From Edaphochlamys debaryana (Eukaryota > Chlorophyta > Chlorophyceae > Chlamydomonadales), in assembly GCA_016858145.1 (NCBI GenBank), contig JAEHOE010000139.1, positions 1-64,000 on the forward strand: a stretch of DNA of 64,000 nucleotides, in the 5' to 3' direction. Each line of letters starts with the position of its first letter. Position 1 is the stretch's first letter. Shown one piece after another: positions 1 through 13,164 of the stretch. A model generated the notes under the pieces. That model saw only the letters and a list, made by a program, of their open reading frames with translations. It was not told the origin of the DNA and searched no databases. A program made the translations under genes and the position numbers.

Positions 1-3000
1 GGGGGGGCTAGGGGCGAGAAGTGCCTGCGCGCTCCGGCGGGTGGCTCGTGGCCGGTGGGGTCCGGGGCTGCGGAGCGAGCCGCCGCCGCGCCAAGCTACC
101 CGCCCTCCTCCCACCGTTTACGGGCCTGCCAACAGCCTTGCATATGATCATATCATGTGCACAAGGGTGAAAAGGCTATGGCGGTGAGGATATGGGGGGG
201 GCTAGGGGCGAGAAGTGCCTGCGCGCTCCGGCGGGTGGCTCGGGGCCGGTGGGGTCCGGGGCTGCGGAGCGAGCCGCCGCCGCGCCAAGCCTGCCCGCCC
301 TCCTCCCCCGGTTACGGGCCTGCCAACAGCCTTGCATATGATCATATCATGTGCACAAGGAAAAGGCTATGGCGGTGAGGATATGGGGGGGCTAGGGGCG
401 AGAAGTGCCTGCGCGCTCCGGCGGGTGGCTCGGTGGGCCGGTTGGGGTCCGGCTCTGCGGAGCCGCCGCCGCGCCAAGCCTGCCCGCCCCCCTCCCGCCG
501 GTTACGGGCCTGCCACCTGCCTTGCATATGATCATATCATGTGCACAGGGTGAAAGGCTATGGTGTGTGATGATTGGGGGGGGCTAGGGGCGAGAAGTGC
601 CTGCGCGCTCCGGCGGGTGGCTTGTGGGCCGGTGGGGGTCCGGGCTTCGGACGATGCCCCGCCGCGCCATCCTGCCACGCCCGCCCGGCCCTCCTCCCCC
701 GGTTACGGGCCTGCCAACAGCCTTGCATATGATCATATCATGTGCACAAGGGTGAAAAAGGCTATGGCGGTGATGATATGGGGGGGGGCTAGGGGCGAGA
801 AGTGCCTGCGCGCTCCGGCGGTGGCTCGTGGCCGGTGGGGGTCCGGAGCTGCGGAGCGAGCCGCCGCCGCGCCAAGCCTGCCCGCCCTCCTCCCACCGGT
901 TACGGGCCTGCCAACAGCCTTGCATATGATCATACATCATGTGCACAAGGGTGAAAAGGCTATGGTGGTGATGATATGGAGGGGTCTAGGGGCGAGAAGT
1001 GCCTGCGCGCTCCGGCGGGTGGCTTGTGGGCCGGCGGGGTCCGGGGCTGCGGAGCGAGCCGCCGCCGCGCCAAGCCTACCCCCCTCCTCCCACCGGTTAC
1101 GGGCCTGCCAACAGCCTTGCATATGATCATATCATGTGCACAAGGGTGAAAGGCTATGGCGGTGAGGATATGGGGGGGCTAGGGGCGAGAAGTGCCTGCG
1201 CGCTCCGGCGGGTGGCTCGGGGGCCGGTGGGGTCCGGAGCTGCGGAGCGCGCCGCGCCCGCCAAGCCTACCCGCCCTCCTCCCACCGGTTACGGGCCTGC
1301 CAACAGCCTTGCATATGATCATATCATGTGCACAAGGGTGAAAAGGCTATGGTGTGATGATATGGGGGGGGCTAGGGGCGAGAAGTGCCTGCGCGCTCCG
1401 GCGGGTGGCTCGGGGGCCGGTGGGGTCCGGAGCTGCGGAGCCGCCGCCGCGCCAAGCCTGCCCGCCCTCCTCCCACCGGTTACGGGCCTGCCAACAGCCT
1501 TGCATATGATCATATCATGTGCACAAGGTGAAAAGGCTATGGCGGTGAGGATATGGGGGGGCTAGGGGCGAGAAGTGCCTGCGCGCTCCGGCGGGTGGCT
1601 TGGGCCGGTGGGGTCCGAGCTGCGGAGCGAGCCGCCGCCGCGCCAAGCCTGCCCGCCCCCCTCCCGCCGGTTACGGGCCTGCCAACAGCCTTGCATATGA
1701 TCATATCATGTGCACAAGGGTGAAAAGGCTATGGCGGTGAGGATATGGAGGGGCTAGGGGCGAGAAGTGCCTGCGCGCTCCGGCGGGTGGCTTGTGGGCG
1801 GCTGGGGTCCGGGGCTGCGGAGCGAGCCGCCGCCGCGCCAAGCCTACCCGCCCTCCTCCCACCGGTTACGGGCCTGCCAACAGCCTTGCATATGATCATA
1901 TCATGTGCACAAGGGTGAAAAGGCTATGGCGGTGAGGATATGGGGGGGGCTAGGGGCGAGAAGTGCCTGCGCGCTCCGGCGGTGGCTCGGGGGCCGGTGG
2001 GGTCCGGAGCTGCGGAGCCGCCGCCGCGCCAAGCCTGCCCGCCCCCTCTCCCGCCGGTTACGGGCCTGCCAACAGCCTTGCATATGATCATGTCATGTGC
2101 ACAAGGGTGAAAAGGCTATCGTGGTGAGGATATGGGGGGGGCTAGGGGCGAGAAGTGCCTGCGCGCTCCGGCGGGTGGCTTGTGGGCCGGCGGGGGTCCG
2201 GGGCTGCGGAGCGAGCCGCCGCCGCGCCAAGCCTGCCCGCCCTCCTCCCACCGGTTACGGGCCTGCCAACAGCCTTGCATATGATCATATCATGTGCACA
2301 AGGGTGAAAAGGCTATGGCGGTGAGGATATGGAGGGGGCTAGGGGCGAGAAGTGCCTGCGCGCTCCGGGGGTGGCTTGTGGGCCGGCGGGGGTCCGGGGC
2401 TGCGAGCGAGCCGCCGCCGCCGCGCCAAGCCTACCCGCCCTCCTCCCACCGGTTACGGGCCTGCCAACAGCCTTGCATATGATCATATCATGTGCACAAG
2501 GGTGAAAAGGCTATGGGCGGGTGAGGATATGGGTGGGGGGGCTAGGGGCGAGAGTGCCTGCGCGCATTCCGGCGGGTGGCTCGGGGGCCGGTGTGTGTCG
2601 GAGCTTGCGGAGCGTAGCCGCCGCCGCGCCAAGCCTGCCCGCCCTCCTCCCGCCGGTTACGGCCCTGCCAACAGCCTTGCATATATCATATCATGTGCAC
2701 AAGGGTTGAAAGCTATGGCGGTGAGGATATGGAGGGGGGCTAGGGGCGAGAAGTGCCTGCGCGCTCCGGCGGGGTGGCTTGTGGGCCGGCGGGGGTCCGG
2801 GGCTGCGGAGCGAGCCGCCGCCGCGCCAAGCCTACCCGCCCTCCTCCCACCGGTTACGGGCCTGCCAACAGCCTTGCATATGATCATATCATGTGCACAA
2901 GGGTGAAAAGGCTATGGCGGTGAGGATATGGGGGGGGCTAGGGGCGAGAAGTGCCTGCGCGCTCCGGCGGGTGGCTCGGGGGCCGGTGGGGTCCGGAGCT

Positions 3001-6000
3001 GCGGAGGCCGCCGCCGCCGCGCCAAGCCTGCCCGCCCCTCCTCCCGCCGGTTACGGGCCTGCCAACAGCCTTGCATATGATCATGTCATGTGCACAAGGG
3101 GTGAAAAGGCTATCGTGGTGGGATGATAGTGGGGGGGGGGCTAGGGGCGAGAAGTGCCTGCGCGCTCCGGCGGGTGGCTTGTGGGCCGGCGGGGGTCCGG
3201 GGCTGCGGAGCGAGCCGCCGCCGCGCCAAGCCTGCCCGCCCTCCTCCCACCGGTTACGGGCCTGCCAACAGCCTTGCATATGATCATATCATGTGCACAA
3301 GGGTGAAAAGGCTATGGCGTGAGGATATGGGGGGGGCTAGGGGCGAGAAGTGCCTGCGCGCTCCGGCGGGTGGCTTGTGGGCCGGCGGGGGGTCCGGGGC
3401 TGCGGAGCGAGCCGCCGCCGCGCCAAGCCTACCCGCCCTCCTCCCACCGGTTACGGGCCTGCCAACAGCCTTGCATATGATCATATCATGTGCACAAGGG
3501 TGAAAAGGCTATGGCGGTGAGGATATGGGGGGGCTAGGGGCGAGAAAGTGCCTGCGCGCGCTCCGGCGGGTGGCTCGGGGGCCGGTGGGGTCCGGAGCTG
3601 CGGAGCCGCCGCCGCGCCAAGCCTGCCCGCCCTCCTCCCACCGGTTACGGGCCTGCCTAACGGCCTTGCATATGATCATATCATGTGCACAAGGGTGAAA
3701 AGGCTATGGCGGTGAGGATATGGGGGGGGCTAGGGGCGAGAAGTGCCTGCGTCGCTCCGGCGGGTGGCTCGGGGGCCGGTGGGGTCCGGAGCTGCGGAGC
3801 GAGCCGCCGCCCGCGCCAAGCCTGCCCGCCCTCCTCCCGCCGGTTACGGTGCCTGCCAACAGCCTTGCATATGATCAGATCATGTGCACAAGGGTGAAAA
3901 GGCTATGGCGGTGAGGATATGGAGGGGGCTAGGAGGGCGAGAAGTGCCTGCGCGCTCCGGCGGGTGGCTTGTGGGCCGGCGGGGGGTCCGGGGCTGCGGA
4001 GCGAGCCGCCGCCGCGCCAAGCCTACCCGCCCTCCTCCCACCGGTTACGGGCCTGCCAAACAGCCTTGCATATGATCATATCATGTGCACAAGGGTGAAA
4101 AGGCTATGGCGGTGAGGATATGGGGGGGGCTAGGGGCGAGAAGTGCCTGCGCGCTCCGGCGGGTGGCTCGGGGGCCGGGTGGGGTCCGGAGCTGCGAGCC
4201 GCCGCCGCGCCAAGCCTGCCCGCCCCTCTCCCGCCGGTTTACGGGCCTGCCAACAGCCTTGCATATGATCATGTCATGTGCACAAGGGTGAAAAGGCTAT
4301 GTGCGGTGAGGATATGGGGGGGGGGCTAGGGGCGAGAAGTGCCTGCGCGCTCCGGCGGGGTGGCTTGTGGGCCGGCGGGGGTCCGGGGCTGCGGAGCGAG
4401 CCGCCGCCGCGCCAAGCCTGCCCGCCCTCCTCCCACCGGTTACGGGGCCTGCCAACAGCCCTTGCATATGATCATATCATGTGTGCACAAGGGTGAAAAG
4501 GCTATGGCGGTGAGGATATGGAGGGGGCTAGGGGCGAGAAGTGCCTGCGCGCTCCGGCGGGTGGCTTGTGGGCCGGCGGGGGTCCGGGGCTGCGGAGCGA
4601 GCCGCGCCGCGCCAAGCCTACCCGCCCTCCTCCCACCGGTTACGGGCCTGCCAACAGCCTTGCATATGATCATATCATGTGCACAAGGGTGAAAAGGCTA
4701 TGGCGGTGAGGATATGGGGGGGGCTAGGGGCGAGAAGTGCCTGCGCGCTCCGGCGGGTGGCTCGGGGGCCGGTGGGGTCCGGAGCTGCGGAGCCGCCGCC
4801 GCGCCAAGCCTACCCGCCCTCCTCCACCGGTTTACGGGCCCTGCCAACAGCCTTGCATATGATCATGTCATGTGCACAAGGGTAAAAAAGGCTATGGTGG
4901 TGATGATATGGGGGGGGGCTAGGGCGAGAAGTGCCTGCGCGCTCCGGCGGGTGGCTTGTGGGCCGGTGGGGTCCGGAGCTGCGGAGCCGCCGCCGCGCCA
5001 AGCCTGCCCGCCCTCCTCCCACCGGTTACGGGCCTGCCAACGGCCTTGCATATGATCATATCATGTGCACAGGGGTGAAAAGGCTATGGCGGTGAGGATA
5101 TGGGGGGGGCTAGGGGCGAGGAAGTGCCTGCGCGCTCCGGCGGGTGGCTTGTGGGCCGGTGGGGTCCGGAGCTGCGGAGCGAGCCGCCGCCGCGCCAAGC
5201 CTGCCCGCCCTCCTCCCGCCGGTTACGGGCCTGCCAACAGCCTTGCATATGATCATATCATGTGCACAAGGGTGAAAAGGCTATGGCGGTGAGGATATGG
5301 AGGGGGCTAGGGGCGAGAAGTGCCTGCGCGCTCCGGCGGGTGGCTCGGGGGCCGGTGGGGGTCCGGGGCTGCGGAGCGAGCCGCCGCCGCGCCAAGCCTA
5401 CCCGCCCTCCCTCCACCGGTTACGGGCCTGCCAACAGCCTTGCATATGATCATATCATGTGCAACAAGGGTGAAAAGGCTATGGCGGTGAGGATATGGAG
5501 GGGGCTAGGGGCGAGAAGTGCCTGCGCGCTCCGGCGGGTGGCTTGTGGGCCGGCGGGGGTCCGGGGCTGCGGAGCGAGCCGCCGCCGCGCCAAGCCTACC
5601 CGCCCTCCTCCCACCGGTTACGGGCCTGCCAACAGCCTTGCATATGATCATATCATGTGCACAAGGGTAAAAAGGCTATGGTGGTGATGATATGGGGGGG
5701 GCTAGGGCGAGAAGTGCCTGCGCGCTCCGGCGGGTGGCTTGTGGCCGGTGGGGTCCGGAGCTGCGGAGCCGCCGCCGCGCCAAGCCTGCCCGCCCTCCTC
5801 CCGCCGGTTACGGGCCTGCCAACGGCCTTGCATATGATCATATCATGTGCACAAGGGTGAAAAGGCTATGGTGGTGATGATATGGGGGGGGCTACGGGGC
5901 GAGAAGTGCCTGCGCGCTCCGGCGGGTGGCTCGGGGGCCGGTGGGGTCCGGAGCTGCGGAGCGAGCCGCCGCCGCGCCAAGCCTGCCCGCCCTCCTCCCG

Positions 6001-9000
6001 CCGGTTACGGGCCTGCCAACAGCCTTGCATATGATCATATCATGTGCACAAGGGTGAAAAGGCTATGGCGGTGAGGATATGGAGGGGGCTAGGGGCGAGA
6101 AGTGCCTGCGCGCTCCGGCGGGTGGCTTGTGGGCCGGCGGGGGTCCGGGGCTGCGGAGCGAGCCGCCGCCGCGCCAAGCCTACCCGCCCTCCTCCCACCG
6201 GTTACGGGCCTGCCAACAGCCTTGCATATGATCATATCATGTGCACAAGGGTAAAAAGGCTATGGTGGTGATGATATGGGGGGGGCTAGGGGCGAGAAGT
6301 GCCTGCGCGCTCCGGCGGGTGGCTTGTGGGCCGGTGGGGTCCGGAGCTGCGGAGCCGCCGCCGCGCCAAGCCTGCCCGCCCCTCTCCCGCCGGTTACGGG
6401 CCTGCCAACAGCCTTGCATATGATCATGTCATGTGCACAAGGGTGAAAAGGCTATCGTGGTGATGATATGGGGGGGGGCTAGGGGCGAGAAGTGCCTGCG
6501 CGCTCCGGCGGGTGGCTTGTGGGCCGGCGGGGGTCCGGGGCTGCGGAGCGAGCCGCCGCCGCGCCAAGCCTACCCGCCCTCCTCCCACCGGTTACGGGCC
6601 TGCCAACAGCCTTGCATATGATCATATCATGTGCACAAGGGTGAAAAGGCTATGGCGGTGAGGATATGGGGGGGGCTAGGGGCGAGAAGTGCCTGCGCGC
6701 TCCGGCGGGTGGCTCGGGGGCCGGTGGGGTCCGGAGCTGCGGAGCCGCCGCCGCGCCAAGCCTGCCCGCCCCTCTCCCGCCGGTTACGGGCCTGCCAACA
6801 GCCTTGCATATGATCATGTCATGTGCACAAGGGTGAAAAGGCTATCGTGGTGATGATATGGGGGGGGGCTAGGGGCCGAGAAGTGCCTGCGCGCTCCGGC
6901 GGGTGGCTCGGGGGCCGGTGGGGTCCGGAGCTGCGGAGCCGCCGCCGCGCCAAGCCTGCCCGCCCTCCTCCCACCGGTTACGGGCCTGCCAACAGCCTTG
7001 CATATGATCATATCATGTGCACAAGGGTGAAAAGGCTATGGCGGTGAGGATATGGGGGGGGCTAGGGGCGAGAAGTGCCTGCGCGCTCCGGCGGGTGGCT
7101 CGGGGGCCGGCGGGGGTCCGGGGCTGCGGAGCGAGCCGCCGCCGCGCCAAGCCTACCCGCCCTCCTCCCACCGGTTACGGGCCTGCCAACAGCCTTGCAT
7201 ATGATCATATCATGTGCACAAGGGTGAAAAGCTATGGCGGTGAGGATATGGGGGGGGCTAGGGGCGAGAAGTGCCTGCGCGCTCCGGCGGGTGGCTTGTG
7301 GGCCGGCGGGGGTCCGGGGCTGCGGAGCGAGCCGCCGCCGCGCCAAGCCTGCCCGCCCTCCTCCCACCGGTTACGGGCCTGCCAACAGCCTTGCATATGA
7401 TCATATCATGTGCACAAGGGTGAAAAGGCTATGGCGGTGAGGATATGGAGGGGGCTAGGGGCGAGAAGTGCCTGCGCGCTCCGGCGGGTGGCTTGTGGGC
7501 CGGCGGGGGTCCGGGGCTGCGGAGCGAGCCGCCGCCGCGCCAAGCCTACCCGCCCTCCTCCCACCGGTTACGGGCCTGCCAACAGCCTTGCATATGATCA
7601 TATCATGTGCACAAGGGTGAAAAGGCTATGGCGGTGAGGATATGGGGGGGGCTAGGGGCGAGAAGTGCCTGCGCGCTCCGGCGGGTGGCTCGGGGGCCGG
7701 TGGGGTCCGGAGCTGCGGAGCCGCCGCCGCGCCAAGCCTACCCGCCCTCCTCCCACCGGTTACGGGCCTGCCAACAGCCTTGCATATGATCATGTCATGT
7801 GCACAAGGGTAAAAGGCTATGGTGGTGATGATATATGGGGGGGGCTAGGGGCGAGAAGTGCCTGCGCGCTCCGGCGGGTGGCTTGTGGGCCGGTGGGGTC
7901 CGGAGCTGCGGAGCCGCCGCCGCGCCAAGCCTGCCCGCCCTCCTCCCACCGGTTACGGGCCTGCCAACGGCCTTGCATATGATCATATCATGTGCACAAG
8001 GGTGAAAAGGCTATGGCGGTGAGGATATGGGGGGGGGCTAGGGGCGAGAAGTGCCTGCGCGCTCCGGCGGGTGGCTTGTGGGCCGGTGGGGGTCCGGAGC
8101 TGCGGAGCGAGCCGCCGCCGCGCCAAGCCTGCCCGCCCTCCTCCCGCCGGTTACGGGCCTGCCAACAGCCTTGCATATGATCATATCATGTGCACAAGGG
8201 TGAAAAGGCTATGGCGGTGAGGATATGGAGGGGGCTAGGGGCGAGAAGTGCCTGCGCGCTCCGGCGGGTGGCTTGTGGGCCGGTGGGGGTCCGGGGCTGC
8301 GGAGCGAGCCGCCGCCGCGCCAAGCCTACCCGCCCTCCTCCCACCGGTTACGGGCCTGCCAACAGCCTTGCATATGATCATATCATGTGCACAAGGGTGA
8401 AAAGGCTATGGCGGTGAGGATATGGAGGGGGCTAGGGGCGAGAAGTGCCTGCGCGCTCCGGCGGGTGGCTTGTGGGCCGGCGGGGGTCCGGGGCTGCGGA
8501 GCGAGCCGCCGCCGCGCCAAGCCTACCCGCCCTCCTCCCACCGGTTACGGGCCTGCCAACAGCCTTGCATATGATCATATCATGTGCACAAGGGTAAAAA
8601 GGCTATGGTGGTGATGATATGGGGGGGGCTAGGGGCGAGAAGTGCCTGCGCGCTCCGGCGGGTGGCTTGTGGGCCGGTGGGGTCCGGAGCTGCGGAGCCG
8701 CCGCCGCGCCAAGCCTGCCCGCCCTCCTCCCACCGGTTACGGGCCTGCCAACGGCCTTGCATATGATCATATCATGTGCACAAGGGTGAAAAGGCTATGG
8801 TGGTGATGATATGGGGGGGGCTACGGGGCGAGAAGTGCCTGCGCGCTCCGGCGGGTGGCTCGGGGGCCGGTGGGGTCCGGAGCTGCGGAGCGAGCCGCCG
8901 CCGCGCCAAGCCTGCCCGCCCTCCTCCCGCCGGTTACGGGCCTGCCAACAGCCTTGCATATGATCATATCATGTGCACAAGGGTGAAAAGGCTATGGCGG

Positions 9001-10690
9001 TGAGGATATGGAGGGGGCTAGGGGCGAGAAGTGCCTGCGCGCTCCGGCGGGTGGCTTGTGGGCCGGCGGGGGTCCGGGGCTGCGGAGCGAGCCGCCGCCG
9101 CGCCAAGCCTGCCCGCCCTCCTCCCACCGGTTACGGGCCTGCCAACAGCCTTGCATATGATCATATCATGTGCACAAGGGTAAAAAGGCTATGGTGGTGA
9201 TGATATGGGGGGGGCTAGGGGCGAGAAGTGCCTGCGCGCTCCGGCGGGTGGCTTGTGGGCCGGTGGGGTCCGGAGCTGCGGAGCCGCCGCCGCGCCAAGC
9301 CTGCCCGCCCCTCTCCCGCCGGTTACGGGCCTGCCAACAGCCTTGCATATGATCATGTCATGTGCACAAGGGTAAAAAGGCTATGGTGGTGATGATATGG
9401 GGGGGGGGCTAGGGGCGAGAAGTGCCTGCGCGCTCCGGCGGGTGGCTTGTGGGCCGGCGGGGGTCCGGGGCTGCGGAGCGAGCCGCCGCCGCGCCAAGCC
9501 TACCCGCCCTCCTCCCACCGGTTACGGGCCTGCCAACAGCCTTGCATATGATCATATCATGTGCACAAGGGTAAAAAGGCTATGGTGGTGATGATATGGA
9601 GGGGGCTAGGGGCGAGAAGTGCCTGCGCGCTCCGGCGGGTGGCTTGTGGGCCGGTGGGGTCCGGAGCTGCGGAGCCGCCGCCGCGCCAAGCCTGCCCGCC
9701 CCTCTCCCGCCGGTTACGGGCCTGCCAACAGCCTTGCATATGATCATGTCATGTGCACAAGGGTGAAAAGGCTATCGTGGTGATGATATGGGGGGGGGCT
9801 AGGGGCGAGAAGTGCCTGCGCGCTCCGGCGGGTGGCTCGGGGGCCGGTGGGGTCCGGAGCTGCGGAGCCGCCGCCGCGCCAAGCCTGCCCGCCCTCCTCC
9901 CACCGGTTACGGGCCTGCCAACGGCCTTGCATATGATCACATCATGTGCACAAGGGTGAAAAGGCTATCGTGGTGATGATATGGGGGGGGGCTAGGGGCG
10001 AGAAGTGCCTGCGCGCTCCGGCGGGTGGCTTGTGGGCCGGCGGGGGTCCGGGGCTGCGGAGCGAGCCGCCGCCGCGCCAAGCCTACCCGCCCTCCTCCCA
10101 CCGGTTACGGGCCTGCCAACAGCCTTGCATATGATCATATCATGTGCACAAGGGTAAAAAGGCTATGGTGGTGATGATATGGGGGGGGCTAGGGGCGAGA
10201 AGTGCCTGCGCGCTCCGGCGGGTGGCTTGTGGGCCGGTGGGGTCCGGAGCTGCGGAGCCGCCGCCGCGCCAAGCCTGCCCGCCCCTCTCCCGCCGGTTAC
10301 GGGCCTGCCAACAGCCTTGCATATGATCATGTCATGTGCACAAGGGTGAAAAGGCTATCGTGGTGATGATATGGGGGGGGGCTAGGGGCGAGAAGTGCCT
10401 GCGCGCTCCGGCGGGTGGCTCGGGGGCCGGTGGGGTCCGGAGCTGCGGAGCCGCCGCCGCGCCAAGCCTGCCCGCCCTCCTCCCACCGGTTACGGGCCTG
10501 CCAACGGCCTTGCATATGATCACATCATGTGCACAAGGGTGAAAAGGCTATGGCGGTGAGGATATGGGGGGGGCTAGGGGCGAGAAGTGCCTGCGCGCTC
10601 CGGCGGGTGGCTCGGGGGCCGGTGGGGTCCGGAGCTGCGGAGCCGCCGCCGCGCCAAGCCTGCCCGCCCTCCTCCCGACGGTTCCCGGCC
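1..10690. repeat. Satellite array, 192-197 bp monomer, about 55 copies
   Basis: The same unit repeats head to tail from the first base of the window to about 10,690, so the left end of the array is not seen. Monomers are mostly 192, 193 or 197 bp. The length classes differ by small indels in a G-rich block and in the segment next to a CCGCCGCCGC stretch. Every unit carries an AT-rich island containing the 12-bp perfect palindrome ATATGATCATAT, set in otherwise very GC-rich sequence. Monomers between 1 and about 5,000 carry many more scattered indels than those between about 5,000 and 10,500. The last unit loses the consensus at about 10,675-10,690. Open frames through the array arise only because some monomer lengths are multiples of three, so I do not call them genes. 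A centromeric or subtelomeric role is possible but cannot be decided from this window. Confidence 0.97.
9561..10690. repeat. Three-monomer higher-order repeat, 583 bp
   Basis: Units beginning near 9,561, 9,753 and 9,946 recur in the same order, with the same variants, near 10,144, 10,336 and 10,529. The offset is 583 bp in each case. This is a local duplication of a 197+192+193-type trimer at the right edge of the satellite. Confidence 0.75.
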
Positions 10691-10777
10691 TGCCAACATC
10701 GGGGTTTTCAGTTTGCGAAACCGGTCCCGCATGGGACTTGGCTAGGGCTTGAGCCCTTAGACGTCCGGTGTCGCATG

Positions 10778-10979
10778 GGTGCGTCGCGATGGTGATTTCA
10801 CCAAGGTCCGGCTCCAGACGCGCTGGTGCCTTGCGACTCGAGTGCGGCCCCCAGCCATTACCAAGGAGATGTAAATGAGCAGTGAAAGCATGCTGGGCGT
10901 CCGATATCGCGCCGTTTGCTGGGGTGCGTCGCGATGGTGATTTCACCAAGGTGCGTCCCTAGACGCGCTGGTGCCTTTC
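10778..10979. repeat. Direct repeat pair, about 57 bp, 145 bp apart
   Basis: A block starting GGTGCGTCGCGATGGTG and ending AGACGCGCTGGTGCC occurs at about 10,778-10,836 and again at about 10,923-10,979 with a few changes. It lies just beyond the satellite edge. No coding region is recognisable. Confidence 0.8.
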
Positions 10980-11049
10980 AGCCTCTGTAAGCGTATCAGT
11001 ATGCTTGCAATGAGCAGTGCTTGATACAATTGAGGTCGTCCAGGGTTGA

Positions 11050-11215
11050 AACGGATAAATCGGGCGATAACGGCTGCCCCCGGCAAGGCCGGTCCGTTTC
11101 CCCAGGTTTCCCCCACGGCGCCCGTCCGTTTTCCCCCCCCCAGAAACGGTTTAGATCGGGCGATAACGGACAAGATCGGGCGATAACGGATTAGATCGGA
11201 CGATAACGGTTCAAG
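11050..11215. repeat. GGGCGATAACGG short repeat cluster
   Basis: The motif GATCGGGCGATAACGG occurs three times in a row at about 11,153-11,210, the last with one change. Another copy, AATCGGGCGATAACGG, is near 11,057. Diverged relatives (TTAACGG, GATAGCGG) follow to about 11,252. This is a short interspersed array of unknown nature. Confidence 0.75.
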
Positions 11216-11377
11216 TCATCCGTTTCCCGGCCGTTAACGGACTGACCGACGATAGCGGATGCCCCCCTGGCTCAGCTGCCTTTGGGCGCCCGGAGACCAG
11301 CGACGGCGGGCCCTCTCCCAGTCGTCGCAACTTCTCTGCCCGTAATCCCCTCCAGCTGGGTGGGAACCAGACCCTCC

Positions 11378-11445
11378 AGCAGAGCGGTCTGCAGAGTGGT
11401 CTGCAGAGCGGTCAGCAGCGCAGTCAGCAGAGCCTTCAGCAAATC
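11378..11445. repeat. Minisatellite, about 11 bp unit
   Basis: Variants of GCAGAGCGGTCT / GCAGAGTGGTCT / GCAGCGCAGTCA follow one another with a period of about 10-11 bp. I see no gene here. Confidence 0.65.
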
Positions 11446-12430
11446 ACGCACCGTGCTCACGCTACCATGATCTGGCCTGGGTAGGCCCGCCGGAGCGCGC
11501 CCTCCCCGGCCCAACCGCCCCGATTCCTTCCCCTAACATAGGCGCACCCCTTGCCACCCACGGCCGTACAGGCGCATGCCGTACAGCACTGCAGGCGGTG
11601 CACACGCCTTCCGGCACCTCCACGCTCCCGCAGCTCCGACCGTTGGAGCACTTTGTAGGTCGATTGGGCTGTGCCGTGATGGCATAAGTTGTGCTGGGAT
11701 ATACAAGAGCTCAGCAGGGGACGGCGCGTCCACTGGCTGCGGACGTATGCATGTTGCTAGATGTATAGCGTCGCTGGAGTTAGAAAGTGCACCGGCTAGC
11801 CAGCCTGAGCATGCTCAGTGGAATGACCGGCCAGCCGGTGTTGAGCATGCTCAAGTAGCGCCGTGGCCAAATCGCTTCCTAACCACATGTATGGATGCAG
11901 GACAGTGCGAGAACGTTGTTTGCAGCTTGGGGGCCGAGTATCTGAGGCCTGGAGGCCCCGAGCACGCGGTTACAAGGCATGCCGTACACCCTGAGCATGA
12001 GCCGAGCACGCCACCTGCACGAGCGCTCCTTCGCGCTCCAAAACGCCCATGGTGCAGCGTAGGGTACAGTGGTCACGCTGGAGTGTCTGGGGCCGGTTAC
12101 GCGTAGCTAATCAGGGTTCCAGAGGTCGAGCATGCTTGCTGCCCCGCTTCTGGGAAGCCATGCTCGAGGGTCCAGAGGTCTGCGGTAGGTTCCTGCTCCA
12201 ATGCTCGCAACACCTTATGTTACCGTTACGGAACCCCTCTGCACTTGCGCCCTGCAGGTTGTAGGCCCCTGCAGGCCTGAGCACGGCACCATGCTCAGCC
12301 TGCAGTACGGATGCTGGGAAGCCGTGCTCGAGGGCCCAGAGGTCTGCGCTTCTTGCTCCAACGCTTGCAATACCTTGTGTTTCCATTATGCGATCCCTCT
12401 GCACTTGAACCCCGCAGTTCCAGTGCTCCT

Positions 12431-12720
12431 GGAGGCGCTGAGGGGCTCAGGCACGCATGCGCCGTGCTCGCGCCTGTCTCTGCCGCCGGCGGGGCACCTA
12501 GCGCCGGCCGAGGGCACGGCGGCGGAGGCTGGGAGCGGAGCTGGGCCTTGATGCGGCGGCGGCGGCGGGAGGCGCTGAGGGGCTCAGGCGCGCATGCGCC
12601 TTGCTCGCGCCTGTCTCTGCCGCCGGCGGGGCAACTAGCGCCGGCCAAGAGCACGGCGGCGGAGGCTGGGAGTGGAGCTGGGGCTTGATGCTGCGGCGGC
12701 GGCGGGAGGCGCGGTAGGTC
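12431..12720. repeat. 137-bp tandem duplication inside the foldback element
   Basis: The block starting GGAGGCGCTGAGGGGCTC at 12,431 repeats at 12,568 (period 137 bp). A partial third start appears at about 12,705. Each copy ends in a CGG-rich stretch. Confidence 0.8.
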
Positions 12721-13164
12721 TCCGCCGCAGGCGGGGGAAGGCTGGGAGAGTAGGGAAACGAACAGGCTGGGAGGCTGGGAGAGTAGGGAACAAGCAGTGT
12801 AGGGGGATGGGCGAGGACTGATAGGGACACAGTGACCAAGGCATTGCTATGACAGCGGTCTTCGGATGGGGGCGTTGAGAAACGCCATGTGCGTGTCTGA
12901 CCAGTTGTATTGTAAAGTATGAACCAGACTGCGAGTGATGAGGGCACGGGCGCTGGGCTGCACGTCCCAGCAGGTGGCAATAGCAACATGAAGACCAGCC
13001 TGAAGCGCTCGGCGCCTACAGCAGCGATCGTAGCTGAGGGTGCAGCTAGCACAGCTAGGCAGCAGTGGGCCTGCTTAGCGTGCGGCTACAGGGTATGGAG
13101 TGAATGCCAGCCAGAGGTCGCGCAAGGGCGGGTCTTGCAAGGTGCTGCAAGCGTTGGATTGGAG

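Noticed and set aside
157..10795. Dozens of overlapping open frames of 60-190 codons on both strands in the satellite
   Set aside because: They repeat with the satellite period, exist on both strands, and are open only because some monomer lengths are multiples of three. No splice structure or protein family fits.
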